From Pedobacter sp. (GTDB lineage Bacteria > Bacteroidota > Bacteroidia > Sphingobacteriales > Sphingobacteriaceae), in contig JAVHXV010000002.1 in NCBI GenBank assembly GCA_031119475.1, positions 543,233-607,232 of the forward strand: a stretch of 64,000 bases of DNA, given 5' to 3'. The notes under the pieces are model-generated. The model was not told where the DNA came from, ran no database searches, and saw only the letters and a program-made list of their open reading frames with translations. Positions 35,524 through 44,024 of the stretch are shown in pieces (position 1 is the stretch's first letter; every line of letters starts with the position of its first letter). A program made the translations under genes and the position numbers.

Positions 35524-36126
35524 ATGGACAAAACATCAATTCTTGCTCAATATATGCCTGCCCCGGCCGCGCCTATCATTGCGAAATGGATAGATTATTT
35601 CCAATGCGAATTTAAGATCTCCAAAAACAGGTCTACCAAATTCGGCGATTACCGCCATCCGTTCAAAGATAAGGGGCATAAGATTTCTGTGAACAACGAC
35701 CTCAACCCGTACGCCTTTTTGGTAACTACCGTACATGAATTTGCACACCTGCTGACTTGGAACGACTATAAAAATAAAGTGAAGCCCCATGGCAATGAAT
35801 GGAAGTCGAACTTTAAGCGGATGATGCAGCCCTTTTTCGACATTGATGCCTTCCCTTCAGATATCCACCAGACCATTGTAAGCTATCTTAACAATCCAGC
35901 GGCCTCTAGCTGTACAGATTTAACGCTGGCCCGTGCCCTAAAGAAGTATGACCTTCAATTGGCTACCAAAAGAGTAGAGGAGTTGCAGAAACATACCATT
36001 TTTAGCTTAAAGGATGGACGTAAATTTGAAAAAGGAGACCGGCTCAGGAAACGCTACCGGTGCGTGTGCTTGGATAATGGGAATACCTATCTGTTCAATC
36101 CCCTGGCAGAAGTGTTTGTAGCCTAG
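35524..36126 (+). CDS. SprT-like zinc metalloprotease domain protein
   Basis: A 200-residue SprT-like protein. The zinc-binding HEFAH motif is at residues 71-75 and a third ligand is probably His89 (KPHGNEW). Bacterial SprT proteins are uncharacterised relatives of the eukaryotic protease Spartan, which removes DNA-protein crosslinks; whether this protein does so is unknown. The C-terminus (KDGRKFEKGDRLRKRYRCVCLDNGNTYLFNPLAEV) resembles the zinc-ribbon end of SprT but keeps only one Cys pair (CVC). It is followed closely by a convergent gene. Confidence 0.88.
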   Translation: MDKTSILAQYMPAPAAPIIAKWIDYFQCEFKISKNRSTKFGDYRHPFKDKGHKISVNNDLNPYAFLVTTVHEFAHLLTWNDYKNKVKPHGNEWKSNFKRMMQPFFDIDAFPSDIHQTIVSYLNNPAASSCTDLTLARALKKYDLQLATKRVEELQKHTIFSLKDGRKFEKGDRLRKRYRCVCLDNGNTYLFNPLAEVFVA

Positions 36127-36156
36127 GCTCTGCGCTAAGCGCTTAGCGCTGTGCCC
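36127..36156. repeat. GCGCTAAGCGCTTAGCGC palindrome between convergent genes
   Basis: TGCGCTAAGCGCTTAGCGCTG lies between the stops of the SprT-like gene (plus) and the lipoprotein gene (minus). It can form a compact hairpin and resembles the CACTAAGCGC word near 45970. It may act as a bidirectional terminator, but it lacks T-runs. Confidence 0.45.
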
Positions 36157-36951
36157 CTACTTCGGCACATACACGGCTTCATGGTCTTTGATTTCCCATC
36201 TGATCTTTAATTTCTGATCCTTAAAGTTGATCGGATCGTTCAAAAGACTATCGATCAGCGCATCTTTTTCCCTGACCAGGACCGTGGCCATGTATCCATT
36301 CTGGTTTTTACTTTTTAAGATAATGTACCTGGAATCGGGGTAGGTGGTGATGTTGTCAAATACCATGTCGAACTTATTCTGTCCATTGATGACTTCGTTT
36401 AGTGAATTGACATCGTTCAAATAACTTTGGTCGGGAGTTTGGTTCTGGCTTAACGGAACATCAACAAAGGGCATGGAGCGTAAGGTAGTCAGTGCTGGCG
36501 ATGTTCTGCTCTCCGTCTTGAATACGGTATTGCTCCTTAAAAATGTTTGTGAATCCTTAAAGATCATCCCATCGCCATTATCGATCTCCGTACTTACGCG
36601 CTCTAGGATCAGGCTATCATTCCTAAAATAATATTTTTTAAGGCTCTTGCTGTTGCCGCCATTAAAGGCATGTTCTACCATCAGTACAGTGCCATTGTTG
36701 CCGGTATATTTTTCTGCATAGAAGGAAACATCGCCCAAAAAATAGAGCAGACTGGTTGTTTTGTTCAGCTGCGTGATGGTTTTGTCTATAGAGTCGGTGT
36801 ATTTGGCAATGGATTTGGCTGTCAGATCGGTCGCAAAGGCATCATTTAACGTTGCCTGTGGATGATCAGATTTAAATTGCTTACAGCCTATCTGACTGAT
36901 CAGCAAGACCATTAAAACGAAAGCATATACAATTTTCATACGCATACCCAT
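36157..36951 (-). CDS. hypothetical lipoprotein
   Basis: A 264-residue lipoprotein of unknown function. A basic and hydrophobic N-terminus ends at lipobox IGC (Cys23). The mature part is rich in beta-type segments and polar residues, with no recognised motif. Three in-frame ATGs (residues 1, 3 and 5) are all compatible with the signal peptide; the longest is given. It shares the strand with the downstream-numbered E1 gene but is separated from it by 127 bases without a recognised promoter. Confidence 0.75.
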   Translation of the reverse strand: MGMRMKIVYAFVLMVLLISQIGCKQFKSDHPQATLNDAFATDLTAKSIAKYTDSIDKTITQLNKTTSLLYFLGDVSFYAEKYTGNNGTVLMVEHAFNGGNSKSLKKYYFRNDSLILERVSTEIDNGDGMIFKDSQTFLRSNTVFKTESRTSPALTTLRSMPFVDVPLSQNQTPDQSYLNDVNSLNEVINGQNKFDMVFDNITTYPDSRYIILKSKNQNGYMATVLVREKDALIDSLLNDPINFKDQKLKIRWEIKDHEAVYVPK

Positions 36952-37078
36952 AAGTGTCGCGTTTGTAGGGCTATTATCGTGCCAATGGTATTTCTTTCAG
37001 TTTAAAATGGAAATGAGGTTGTTGGGCACATGATTTGTCTACCGTAAAAGCAAAACTGGATAGATCTATGGACAGCAT

Positions 37079-39055
37079 TTAATAGGCCAAGATTTTTCCG
37101 ATCGTTTCTTTTAACCTTGCTTTGGCGAGAAAATCGTTTTCTAAACTTGTGTGCATCGGAATGGCGGTATCTAAACTTGCACAGCGCATCACCGGGGCAT
37201 CCAAGTATTCAAAGCAATGTTCACCGATCCAAGAGGCAATTTCAGCACCAAAACCACTGCTTAAGGTATCTTCATGCAAAATGAGTGCCCTACCGGTAGC
37301 CTTTACCGTTTCGGCTACTGTATCTTTGTCCCACGGTTGGAGGCTCACCAGATCAACCAGGGTAATATCCTGGTCCTGATGGTCTGCCATGTGCGACAAG
37401 GCCCAATGTACGCCTAGTCCATAGGTGATGATGGTTAATTGGCTGCCCTGTTTTAAAACATTGGCCTTGCCGATCTCTACGGTATAATAGCCTGTCGGAA
37501 CAGGGCCAGTCAGGCTCCTGTAAAGGTACTTGTGCTCGAAATAGATAACTGGATTTGGATCTTCGATGGCGGCCAGGAGCAAGCCTTTCGCGTCATATGG
37601 GAAAGCCGGAAAGACCACTTTCAGGCCGGGCGTCTTTGTAAACCATGCTTCATTGCTCTGTGAGTGGAAAGGCCCAGCACCTGTACCGGCACCTGTTGGC
37701 ATCCTGACCACCACATCTGCTTTTTCGCCCCAGCGATAGTGTGTTTTGGCCAAGTTGTTTACGATCTGGTTGAAGCCGCAGGTTACAAAATCGGCAAATT
37801 GCATTTCCACCATCGCCTTATGGCCATTAATAGAGAGCCCAAGTCCGGCACCTACAATGGCCGACTCGCAGATGGGCGTATTGCGTACGCGATCTTTTCC
37901 AAAAGCTGCCACAAAACCATCTGTTATTTTAAAGGCCCCGCCATATTCAGCAACATCCTGTCCCATGATCACCAAATTGGGATGGCGCTCCATCGCTAAA
38001 CGCAATCCATTGCTGATGGCGTCGAGATAGCGTTTTTCTTCATTTTCACCTGTGGGAGCATGATTTGCCGGTGAATAAGGAACATACATATCTGCAGTTT
38101 CCGTAGCCGAATCGGCAGTAGGTTCAGGTTCATCGAAAGCCGCTTCTACCTGCTGCTCAATGTCTGTTTTGATCGTGCGTTTAATGACGGCAATCGATTC
38201 GTCGTTGAGCAGGCCCTGTGCGACCAGAAAATCTTCGAAATTCTTGACCGGGTCTTTGGTGGCCCATGCTGTGAGCAGCTGTTCTGGAACATATTTGATC
38301 CCGGAGGCCTCTTCGTGCCCACGCATCCTAAAGGTCAGGCACTCGATGAGCACCGGACGTGGATTTTCACGTATGGAAGATGCAACCTGATGAATGGTGT
38401 CAAAAACCTCAAGTACATTGTTTCCATCAATCTGAAGGCCTTCAATGCCGTAGCCAAGTGCCCGGTCTACCAGATTTTTGCATTTGTATTGTTCGTTGGT
38501 CGGCGTAGATAATCCGTAGCCATTGTTCTCGATCAAAAATATAACCGGTAAATTCCAGACTGCGGCCACATTAATGGCTTCGTGGAAATCACCTTCGCTA
38601 GTGGCACCTTCGCCCGTAAAAACCAAGGTGGCACGCTGCTGTTTTGAAATGACATCGGCTAGTGCAATCCCATCGGCCAGGGCCATCTGCGGACCGAGGT
38701 GTGAAATCATGCCGATAATCTTGTAATCCTGGGTGCCGAAGTGGAATGAACGATCCCGGCCTTTCGTAAATCCTGATATTTTTCCCTGCCATTGCGCCAT
38801 CAGTTTCTTTAACGGGATGTTCCGGCTCGTAAATACACCCAAGTTGCGGTGCATGGGCAAGATGTATTCCTCTGGCTTCATGGCCAACGTGCTGCCCACT
38901 GCAATGGCTTCCTGCCCAATGCCCGAAAACCACTTCCCAATCCTTCCTTGGCGAAGCAGGATCAACATCTTTTCTTCAACCATTCGCGGATAAAGTAACG
39001 TTTTATAAATGTCTACTAATTGGGCATCACCTTTATCTTTTCTATCGAATTGCAT
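37079..39055 (-). CDS. 2-oxoacid dehydrogenase E1, fused alpha and beta subunits
   Basis: A 658-residue thiamine diphosphate enzyme of the branched-chain/acetoin/pyruvate E1 type in which alpha and beta subunits are fused. The alpha half (1-~310) has the TPP/Mg motif GEGATSEGDFHEAINVAA...ENN at 148-178. The beta half begins near residue 335 (EKRYLDAISNGLRLAMERHPN, then GQDVAEYGGAF and MPTGAGTGAGPFHSQSNEA). The fused form is common in Bacteroidota. The substrate is likely a branched-chain 2-oxoacid, but this is not certain. It starts 21 bases after the LutB-like gene; E2 and E3 genes are not adjacent. Confidence 0.93.
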   Translation of the reverse strand: MQFDRKDKGDAQLVDIYKTLLYPRMVEEKMLILLRQGRIGKWFSGIGQEAIAVGSTLAMKPEEYILPMHRNLGVFTSRNIPLKKLMAQWQGKISGFTKGRDRSFHFGTQDYKIIGMISHLGPQMALADGIALADVISKQQRATLVFTGEGATSEGDFHEAINVAAVWNLPVIFLIENNGYGLSTPTNEQYKCKNLVDRALGYGIEGLQIDGNNVLEVFDTIHQVASSIRENPRPVLIECLTFRMRGHEEASGIKYVPEQLLTAWATKDPVKNFEDFLVAQGLLNDESIAVIKRTIKTDIEQQVEAAFDEPEPTADSATETADMYVPYSPANHAPTGENEEKRYLDAISNGLRLAMERHPNLVIMGQDVAEYGGAFKITDGFVAAFGKDRVRNTPICESAIVGAGLGLSINGHKAMVEMQFADFVTCGFNQIVNNLAKTHYRWGEKADVVVRMPTGAGTGAGPFHSQSNEAWFTKTPGLKVVFPAFPYDAKGLLLAAIEDPNPVIYFEHKYLYRSLTGPVPTGYYTVEIGKANVLKQGSQLTIITYGLGVHWALSHMADHQDQDITLVDLVSLQPWDKDTVAETVKATGRALILHEDTLSSGFGAEIASWIGEHCFEYLDAPVMRCASLDTAIPMHTSLENDFLAKARLKETIGKILAY

Positions 39056-39076
39056 GGGTTTGGTTTAGATGTAGAG

Positions 39077-40471
39077 TTAAATAGCTGTATCGGTATTATC
39101 CTTTTGCCTTTCTGTATATTGTTTGGCAAAGGATTTGGGTGCAATTTCGGGCATTGCACGGTATTTGCCCCAGCTTTTTTTGAAAAAGCTTTTCAGGAAA
39201 AAATTCTTTAGCTTGCCGCTCACCATGTCCATCAGCCTTCGACTGCTCATGCCCTTTTTCCATAATTTCCATCCCATGTCTTCTTTTTTACTGTTTTCGT
39301 GATTTGCGGCGGCATCACGGCGGTTGAGCAACAGCATTTTGTGGATGTCTATTTTTACAGGACAGACTTCGGAACACTTTCCACAGAGACTGGAAGCATA
39401 GCTCAGGTGCTTGAATGCTGCCATGCCCTTAAAATGTGGTGTGATGATCGATCCGATCGGTCCGCTGTAGGTGGTATTGTAGGTATGGCCACCGATGTTC
39501 TTGTACACCGGACAGGCATTCAGGCAAGCGCCACAACGGATGCAATATAAGGCTTGCCGCTGTTCTTTTTGCGCTAAAAGGTTGGTACGGCCATTGTCGA
39601 GCAAGATGACGTACATTTCCTCTGGGCCATCGGTCTCATTTTCCTGTCTTGGGCCACTAAGGATGGTATTGTAGACGGTTAAGTTCTGGCCGGTCCCATG
39701 GCTGGCCAATAAGGGCCAGAACAGATCGAGGTCTGCCAGGGAAGGAATAATTTTCTCAATGCCGACAATTGCGATATGGATTTTTGGAAATGTAATGCAC
39801 AACCGGGCATTCCCTTCATTCTCTGTGAGTGCGATGCTGCCGGTATCTGCAATCAGGAAATTTCCACCTGTGATCCCAACATCGGCTTTCAGGTATTTTT
39901 CCCGGAGGAGTTCCCTTGCCTTTTGCACCAATTGTGGAGGAGTGGCATCGGCAGGCGTGCCAAATCTCTCATGGAACAACTGCGCAATTTCCTCCTTGCT
40001 CAGGTGCATGGCAGGCGTAACGATGTGATATGGCTTTTGGTCGAGCAGTTGGACGATATACTCGCCAAGGTCACTTTCTAACGACTCGATCTGGTTTTCT
40101 TCGAGAAATTCGTTGAGGTGGATTTCCTCTGTCGTCATCGATTTGGATTTGATGACAGATTTGCCTCCGTTCTTTTGGATAATCTGTAAGATTTCCTTTT
40201 GGGCTTCGGCAGCGTCGTTGGCCCAGATTACCTTTCCTCCGCGCTTCTGAAAATTGGATTCGAATTCTGGGAGGAATTTATCAAGGTTTTCGATAACCCG
40301 CCATTTTAGGGTATGGGCTTTTCTCTTAGATGCCTCCAAGTTTTCGAACTTCGAAAGTCCCCGTTCAACCGCAGCATTGTATTTACCGATGTTGTGGTTA
40401 ATGGTCTTCCGATGGGGTAGATCAAAAGCTTTTTCATCAGATTTTACCAAAAATTCTTCCGCCGTATTCAT
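39077..40471 (-). CDS. lutB: LutB/LldF-like iron-sulfur protein
   Basis: A 464-residue protein of the LutB family, which in the LutABC complex oxidises L-lactate. It has an N-terminal LUD domain (VGITGGNFLIADTGSIALTENEGNARLC) and a C-terminal 4Fe-4S pair: CIRCGACLNACPVYK and CGKCSEVCPVKI. lutA and lutC are not next to it; instead it sits directly before the fused E1 gene. Upstream codons TTG-ATC-ATG are in frame, but the TTTG of the promoter box overlaps that TTG, so the ATG of MNTAEEF (40471) or the one just before it (40474) is the real start. Confidence 0.9.
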   Translation of the reverse strand: MNTAEEFLVKSDEKAFDLPHRKTINHNIGKYNAAVERGLSKFENLEASKRKAHTLKWRVIENLDKFLPEFESNFQKRGGKVIWANDAAEAQKEILQIIQKNGGKSVIKSKSMTTEEIHLNEFLEENQIESLESDLGEYIVQLLDQKPYHIVTPAMHLSKEEIAQLFHERFGTPADATPPQLVQKARELLREKYLKADVGITGGNFLIADTGSIALTENEGNARLCITFPKIHIAIVGIEKIIPSLADLDLFWPLLASHGTGQNLTVYNTILSGPRQENETDGPEEMYVILLDNGRTNLLAQKEQRQALYCIRCGACLNACPVYKNIGGHTYNTTYSGPIGSIITPHFKGMAAFKHLSYASSLCGKCSEVCPVKIDIHKMLLLNRRDAAANHENSKKEDMGWKLWKKGMSSRRLMDMVSGKLKNFFLKSFFKKSWGKYRAMPEIAPKSFAKQYTERQKDNTDTAI

Positions 40472-40477
40472 CATGAT

Positions 40478-40485
40478 CAAAGATA
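40478..40485 (-). promoter_or_regulatory. TATCTTTG -7 promoter box of the lutB-like gene
   Basis: Perfect TAnnTTTG on the minus strand, ending 3 bases before one ATG and 6 before the next. Transcription is predicted to start at or beside the start codon. No -33 TTG is seen; the upstream DNA is a short-period repeat. Confidence 0.5.
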
Positions 40486-40490
40486 CCTAG

Positions 40491-40610
40491 TTGAAGTTAA
40501 AAGTTGAAAGTTAAAAGTTAAAAGTTGCAAGGGGAAGTTCAAGTACCAAGTAGCAAGTATCAAGTAGCAAGTATCAAGTATCAAGTAGCAAGTATCAAGT
40601 AACCAAGAGA
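40491..40610. repeat. AAGTTAAAAGTTG and CAAGTATCAAGTAG short-period repeats
   Basis: Two adjoining runs. At 40491-40537, AAGTTAAAAGTTGAAAGTTA-type words with period 8; at 40538-40605, CAAGTAgCAAGTAtCAAGTA-type words with period 7, about nine copies. The second family is also found at 54001-54090 and 58425-58460. Located upstream of lutB, between it and the convergently placed terminator of the M28 gene. Confidence 0.8.
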
Positions 40611-40661
40611 ATCCTTATTAGTGAGAAATAGTTTCAAATCTCACGTCTCCCTAAACGAAAA

Positions 40662-40687
40662 AGCCCGAAAGTTTTCACGATCGGGCT
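40662..40687 (-). terminator. intrinsic terminator of the M28 peptidase gene
   Basis: AGCCCGA (40662-40668) and TCGGGCT (40681-40687) form a GC-rich 7-bp stem. On the minus strand it is followed by TTTTTCGTTTAG. It lies about 25 bases after the stop of the M28 gene. Confidence 0.8.
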
Positions 40688-40710
40688 TCTTTATTATGGT
40701 TTAGATTTGG

Positions 40711-42354
40711 TTATTTAGTTTTCGGCGAACCGTCACTGTTTTTATCTACAACAGGTCGGTTGGCGCGGTTGGCCAATTCCCATGCGGTATAATACGTCAG
40801 GTGTGCACGCTTTGCCAACAGGTCAAAATTAATTTTGCTGACTTCATCTCCAGGCCTGTGGTAATCCTGCTCTAACATACCATCATAATAGAAAATAACA
40901 GGGATGCCCAATTTGGCAAAGTTGTAGTGGTCAGAACGATAATAGATCTGTTGAGGATCTTTAGGATCGTCGAATTTATAATCAATTTTCATTTTGGTGT
41001 ATCTGCTGTTCATGTCTTCAGCAATTTTACCCAATTCGGTACTCAATTTAAATGATCCTACAGAGTACACATAGTTTGCACTGTCTGGTTTGCCCAAATA
41101 CTCTTCGCCTACACGTCCGATCATATCTGTGTTCAGATCGGCGATTGTATTTTCTACAGGGAAAACAGGGTGTTCAGAATACCATTCAGATCCCAATAAT
41201 CCTTTTTCCTCGCCCACTACGGTCATGAACAGGATACTTCTTTTTGGACCTTTACCTGCCTTTTTGGCTTTAGTGAATGCTTCGGCCATTAAAAGAACCC
41301 CAGTCGTACCAGAACCATCATCATCTGCACCGTTGTTCACTTTATCGGTTGCATTTGGATCTCTTACCAATCCGATGTGGTCATAGTGGCCAGTGATGAC
41401 CAAAACTTCGTTTTTCAGCTTAGGATCAGAACCTTCCAAGTAACCCAAAACATTCTCTGCCCTTACGTCTTTTTCTACACTGATGGCACTAAAAGCTACC
41501 GGTACATTGATTACTGTAGTAGCAGGTTTTTGGTCTTCAGCTATTTTTTTCTTAAAATCGTCGATGTTGAGGTTTGCGGCAGCCAAAATCTGGTTGGCAG
41601 CAGCGGTACCAATAGTTACCACAGGTAAATTTGCGGCAGCGGCCATCGCTTTCATGCGGTCTTGGGTTTTTAGGTAGGGGTTACCATTTACCAGGCCATC
41701 TTTCATTTGTGGAGAAATGTTATCTACACCGAGTTGGTTGATTACCAATACGCCGGCAGCCTTGTTATCCAAAAGATACTTGATTTTAGTCTGCAAGCTT
41801 CCAGGACCCTGCGGTGCACGACGGCCTTGGGCAGGTGCTGTTTTAACGGTTGGATCACCGTTACCGATCAACATGACCACTTTTCCGGCTACATCTTGAC
41901 CAGCGAATTCATTAAAGCCTTCTTTGTTTACGCCGTAACCAGCAAATAGAACCGAAGCAGCTTTGATATCATATCCCTTTGCACCAACGCTATTTGGGGA
42001 GATATAATAATCTTTCAGGTTTTCCTTAGCCTGGTTGTTGATGGAGAATACCGATTTTGACAAGGTAATGGCCGCATAGCCGATCTTTTGGAAATAAGGA
42101 TCCGAACCATCTTTGACCGGGCCTACCAATCCAAAGCTCTGGAACTGCTTTTTGATGTAGTCTGCAGCCATCCAAGCACCTTTTTTGCCGGTTTCTCTTC
42201 CCTCATACTCATCAGAAGCCAAAATAGACAGGTGGCTTCTACCACGCTCTGGCGTAATAAATTTGCCATACGTAACCGCAGTAGGGTCTTGTTGGGCAAA
42301 CGCACCAATGCTCAACATGACTGCAAAGCCGGTGTATAAAAATTGTTTTTTCAT
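40711..42354 (-). CDS. M28 family metallopeptidase with PA domain
   Basis: A 547-residue exported zinc aminopeptidase. Signal peptide (FAVMLSIGAFAQ), then the peptidase core interrupted by a protease-associated domain of about 150 residues. Zinc-site motifs are VITGHYDHIG, NNGADDDGSGT, VVGEEKGLLGSEWY, LNTDMIGR and RSDHYNFAKLGIPVIFYYDG. It probably trims amino acids from peptides in the periplasm or outside the cell. It is single, with its own terminator; no clear promoter box was seen in the 56 bases before the ATG. Confidence 0.93.
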   Translation of the reverse strand: MKKQFLYTGFAVMLSIGAFAQQDPTAVTYGKFITPERGRSHLSILASDEYEGRETGKKGAWMAADYIKKQFQSFGLVGPVKDGSDPYFQKIGYAAITLSKSVFSINNQAKENLKDYYISPNSVGAKGYDIKAASVLFAGYGVNKEGFNEFAGQDVAGKVVMLIGNGDPTVKTAPAQGRRAPQGPGSLQTKIKYLLDNKAAGVLVINQLGVDNISPQMKDGLVNGNPYLKTQDRMKAMAAAANLPVVTIGTAAANQILAAANLNIDDFKKKIAEDQKPATTVINVPVAFSAISVEKDVRAENVLGYLEGSDPKLKNEVLVITGHYDHIGLVRDPNATDKVNNGADDDGSGTTGVLLMAEAFTKAKKAGKGPKRSILFMTVVGEEKGLLGSEWYSEHPVFPVENTIADLNTDMIGRVGEEYLGKPDSANYVYSVGSFKLSTELGKIAEDMNSRYTKMKIDYKFDDPKDPQQIYYRSDHYNFAKLGIPVIFYYDGMLEQDYHRPGDEVSKINFDLLAKRAHLTYYTAWELANRANRPVVDKNSDGSPKTK

Positions 42355-42410
42355 TTTTATAAATTTTCGTTTAGTTAGTTAACTCATTAATTGCCATGGG
42401 TGAATTTCCC

Positions 42411-42851
42411 TTAGCAGGATATTTTGTTTACTCTGTTCTGATGCCTTCCACCTTCAAAAGCTGTGGTGAGGAAAGTGGTCGTCATTTCCTTGGCCAGATA
42501 GGCAGATACAAATCGGGCAGGGATACAGATGATATTTGCATTGTTGTGCTTTCTGGCGAGGGAAGCCAATTCATTTTCCCAGCAGATGGCGGCACGGATA
42601 CCTTGGTGCTTGTTTGCCGTAATGGCTACGCCGTTAGCACTACCACACACCAGCACGCCAAAATCAAAATCGCCATTTTCGACTGCGCTTGCAACAGGAT
42701 GGGCAAAATCTGGATAATCGACCGATTCGGCTGAGTACGTGCCAAAATCTTTCAGCTCATAGGCCGAAAGGTAATCTTTGAGTACCTCTTTGTATTCGAA
42801 ACCGGCATGGTCGGCACCAATCGCTATTCTTAGTTTATGGATTATAGACAT
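42411..42851 (-). CDS. rpiB: ribose 5-phosphate isomerase B
   Basis: A 146-residue RpiB that interconverts ribose 5-phosphate and ribulose 5-phosphate in the pentose phosphate pathway. Key residues are in IGADHAGFEYKE (Asp14, His15), the catalytic Cys69 in VCGSANGVAI, and HNNANIICIPAR. Length is normal. A TAAATTTG box lies 4 bases before the ATG, again suggesting a very short leader. Confidence 0.95.
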   Translation of the reverse strand: MSIIHKLRIAIGADHAGFEYKEVLKDYLSAYELKDFGTYSAESVDYPDFAHPVASAVENGDFDFGVLVCGSANGVAITANKHQGIRAAICWENELASLARKHNNANIICIPARFVSAYLAKEMTTTFLTTAFEGGRHQNRVNKISC

Positions 42852-42855
42852 CTCT

Positions 42856-42863
42856 CAAATTTA
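42856..42863 (-). promoter_or_regulatory. TAAATTTG -7 promoter box of rpiB
   Basis: Minus-strand TAAATTTG fits TAnnTTTG and is 4 bases upstream of the ATG. In AT-rich DNA this word can occur by chance, and no -33 element supports it. Confidence 0.3.
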
Positions 42864-43021
42864 GATAGAATAATTGTAGTTATGCGTAAAATTTGTGTTA
42901 AAGTCGGTGACTGGCGGACCTTAGCTGTTGGTACATCCCAAATAAGTCAAAGCAGATTAATTTATGGACAATTAATCCTTACAATTTAAAAACATGTAAG
43001 CGGTACGCGATTGGCCTGTCA

Positions 43022-43049
43022 GCTATAAACTATAAACTATTAACTATCA
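43022..43049. repeat. AACTATAAACTAT short-period repeat
   Basis: GCTATAAACTATAAACTATTAAC-type words, period 7-8, at the 3' end of tatC. The same words occur at 49868-49893 between the sulfurtransferase gene and pdxA. Confidence 0.6.
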
Positions 43050-43934
43050 CTAGCTTTTATAAAAATCTACCTCTGCTTTTAGTTTTTTCTTTTCGATATT
43101 GGCAGAGATCATGATGCTGAGCTCATATAGCAGGAATAGCGGGAAGGCCACGATCATCATGGTGTAGGGGTCTGCAGTAGGCGTAACTACAGCTGCTACG
43201 ACCAAGATCAGGACCGCTGCATAGCGCCTGCTTTTACGCATGAATTTAGGGGTCATGACACCTAGCTTAGAAAGGATGTAGATGACCACTGGCAATTGGA
43301 ATATAATGCCTGAACCCAAGGTTAATGTCAATATCGTTGAAAGATAGGAATCAATGGTAATGGTATTGGTAATGGCCGGATCTACCGTAAAATTTAATAG
43401 GAAGTTAATCGATAGCGGAGCAATGATATAATATCCAAATAAAACGCCCAGAAAAAAGAGTACTGAGGCAAAAAGCACAAATCCCTGTGCCGATTTTTTT
43501 TCGTTTTCGAGTAGGGCAGGCTTAATGAACAGCCAGATTTCGAACAGGAGATAAGGTACGCCAAGGATGAGTCCCGCGGTGATACAAGAGTTCATCTGGA
43601 GCGTAAACTGGCCTGCCATTTCCAAGTTGATCAGTTTCGCGTCAATAGCCTTGATGCAAAATTCTTTGGGGATAATGGAAGGAAGGACTTCTGTAAGCCT
43701 GCACATCATCCGATAGGTCCAAAAATGGGCATTTTTCGGCGCCATGATAATGTTGTTCCAGAGAAAGTCGGTATACCAAAATGCAAGGCAAACAAACACG
43801 GTTACCACGGCCAATGTACGGAGCAAGTGCTTTCTCAATACATCGATATGATCGAAAAAGGACATTTCTGCTTCAAGGGATTTTCCCTTGTTTTTGATGG
43901 AGTCGATTAGGTCTTGGGTTTTGGACGTGCTCAT
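43050..43934 (-). CDS. tatC: Sec-independent protein translocase TatC
   Basis: A 294-residue TatC, the receptor for twin-arginine signal peptides, with six membrane helices. Family motifs include MSFFDHIDVLRKHLLRTLAV at the N-terminus and the YRYAAVLILVVAAVVTPTADP region near helix 5-6 (RKSRRYAAVLILVVAAVVTP). It is longer than the E. coli protein (about 250-260) because of an enlarged first periplasmic loop and a longer C-terminus. Its TatA/B partners are at 15035-15668, on the other strand. Confidence 0.94.
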   Translation of the reverse strand: MSTSKTQDLIDSIKNKGKSLEAEMSFFDHIDVLRKHLLRTLAVVTVFVCLAFWYTDFLWNNIIMAPKNAHFWTYRMMCRLTEVLPSIIPKEFCIKAIDAKLINLEMAGQFTLQMNSCITAGLILGVPYLLFEIWLFIKPALLENEKKSAQGFVLFASVLFFLGVLFGYYIIAPLSINFLLNFTVDPAITNTITIDSYLSTILTLTLGSGIIFQLPVVIYILSKLGVMTPKFMRKSRRYAAVLILVVAAVVTPTADPYTMMIVAFPLFLLYELSIMISANIEKKKLKAEVDFYKS

Positions 43935-43954
43935 TGAAAATTGTTATAAACAAA

Positions 43955-43996
43955 AATACCATTTACTTTGACAAAGTGGTCGAAGTGAATGGTATT
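43955..43996 (-). terminator. terminator hairpin of the accB-accC operon
   Basis: Arms 43955-43972 and 43979-43996 match at 16 of 18 positions with a 6-base loop. On the minus strand the stem is followed by ATTTTTGTTTAT. It lies 29 bases after the accC stop. The upper part of the stem contains ACTTTGACAAAGT, the palindrome repeated upstream of rsgA (63594-63786). Confidence 0.8.
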
Positions 43997-44024
43997 TACG
44001 GGCCTATTCTAAAAAAAGATTAGA

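Noticed and set aside
37079..39055. Fusion of E1 alpha and beta as a novelty
   Set aside because: Fused E1 subunits are already common in Bacteroidota.
40538..40605. CRISPR-like array of CAAGTAT repeats
   Set aside because: The unit is only 7 bp, copies are contiguous, there are no spacers of constant length and no cas genes.
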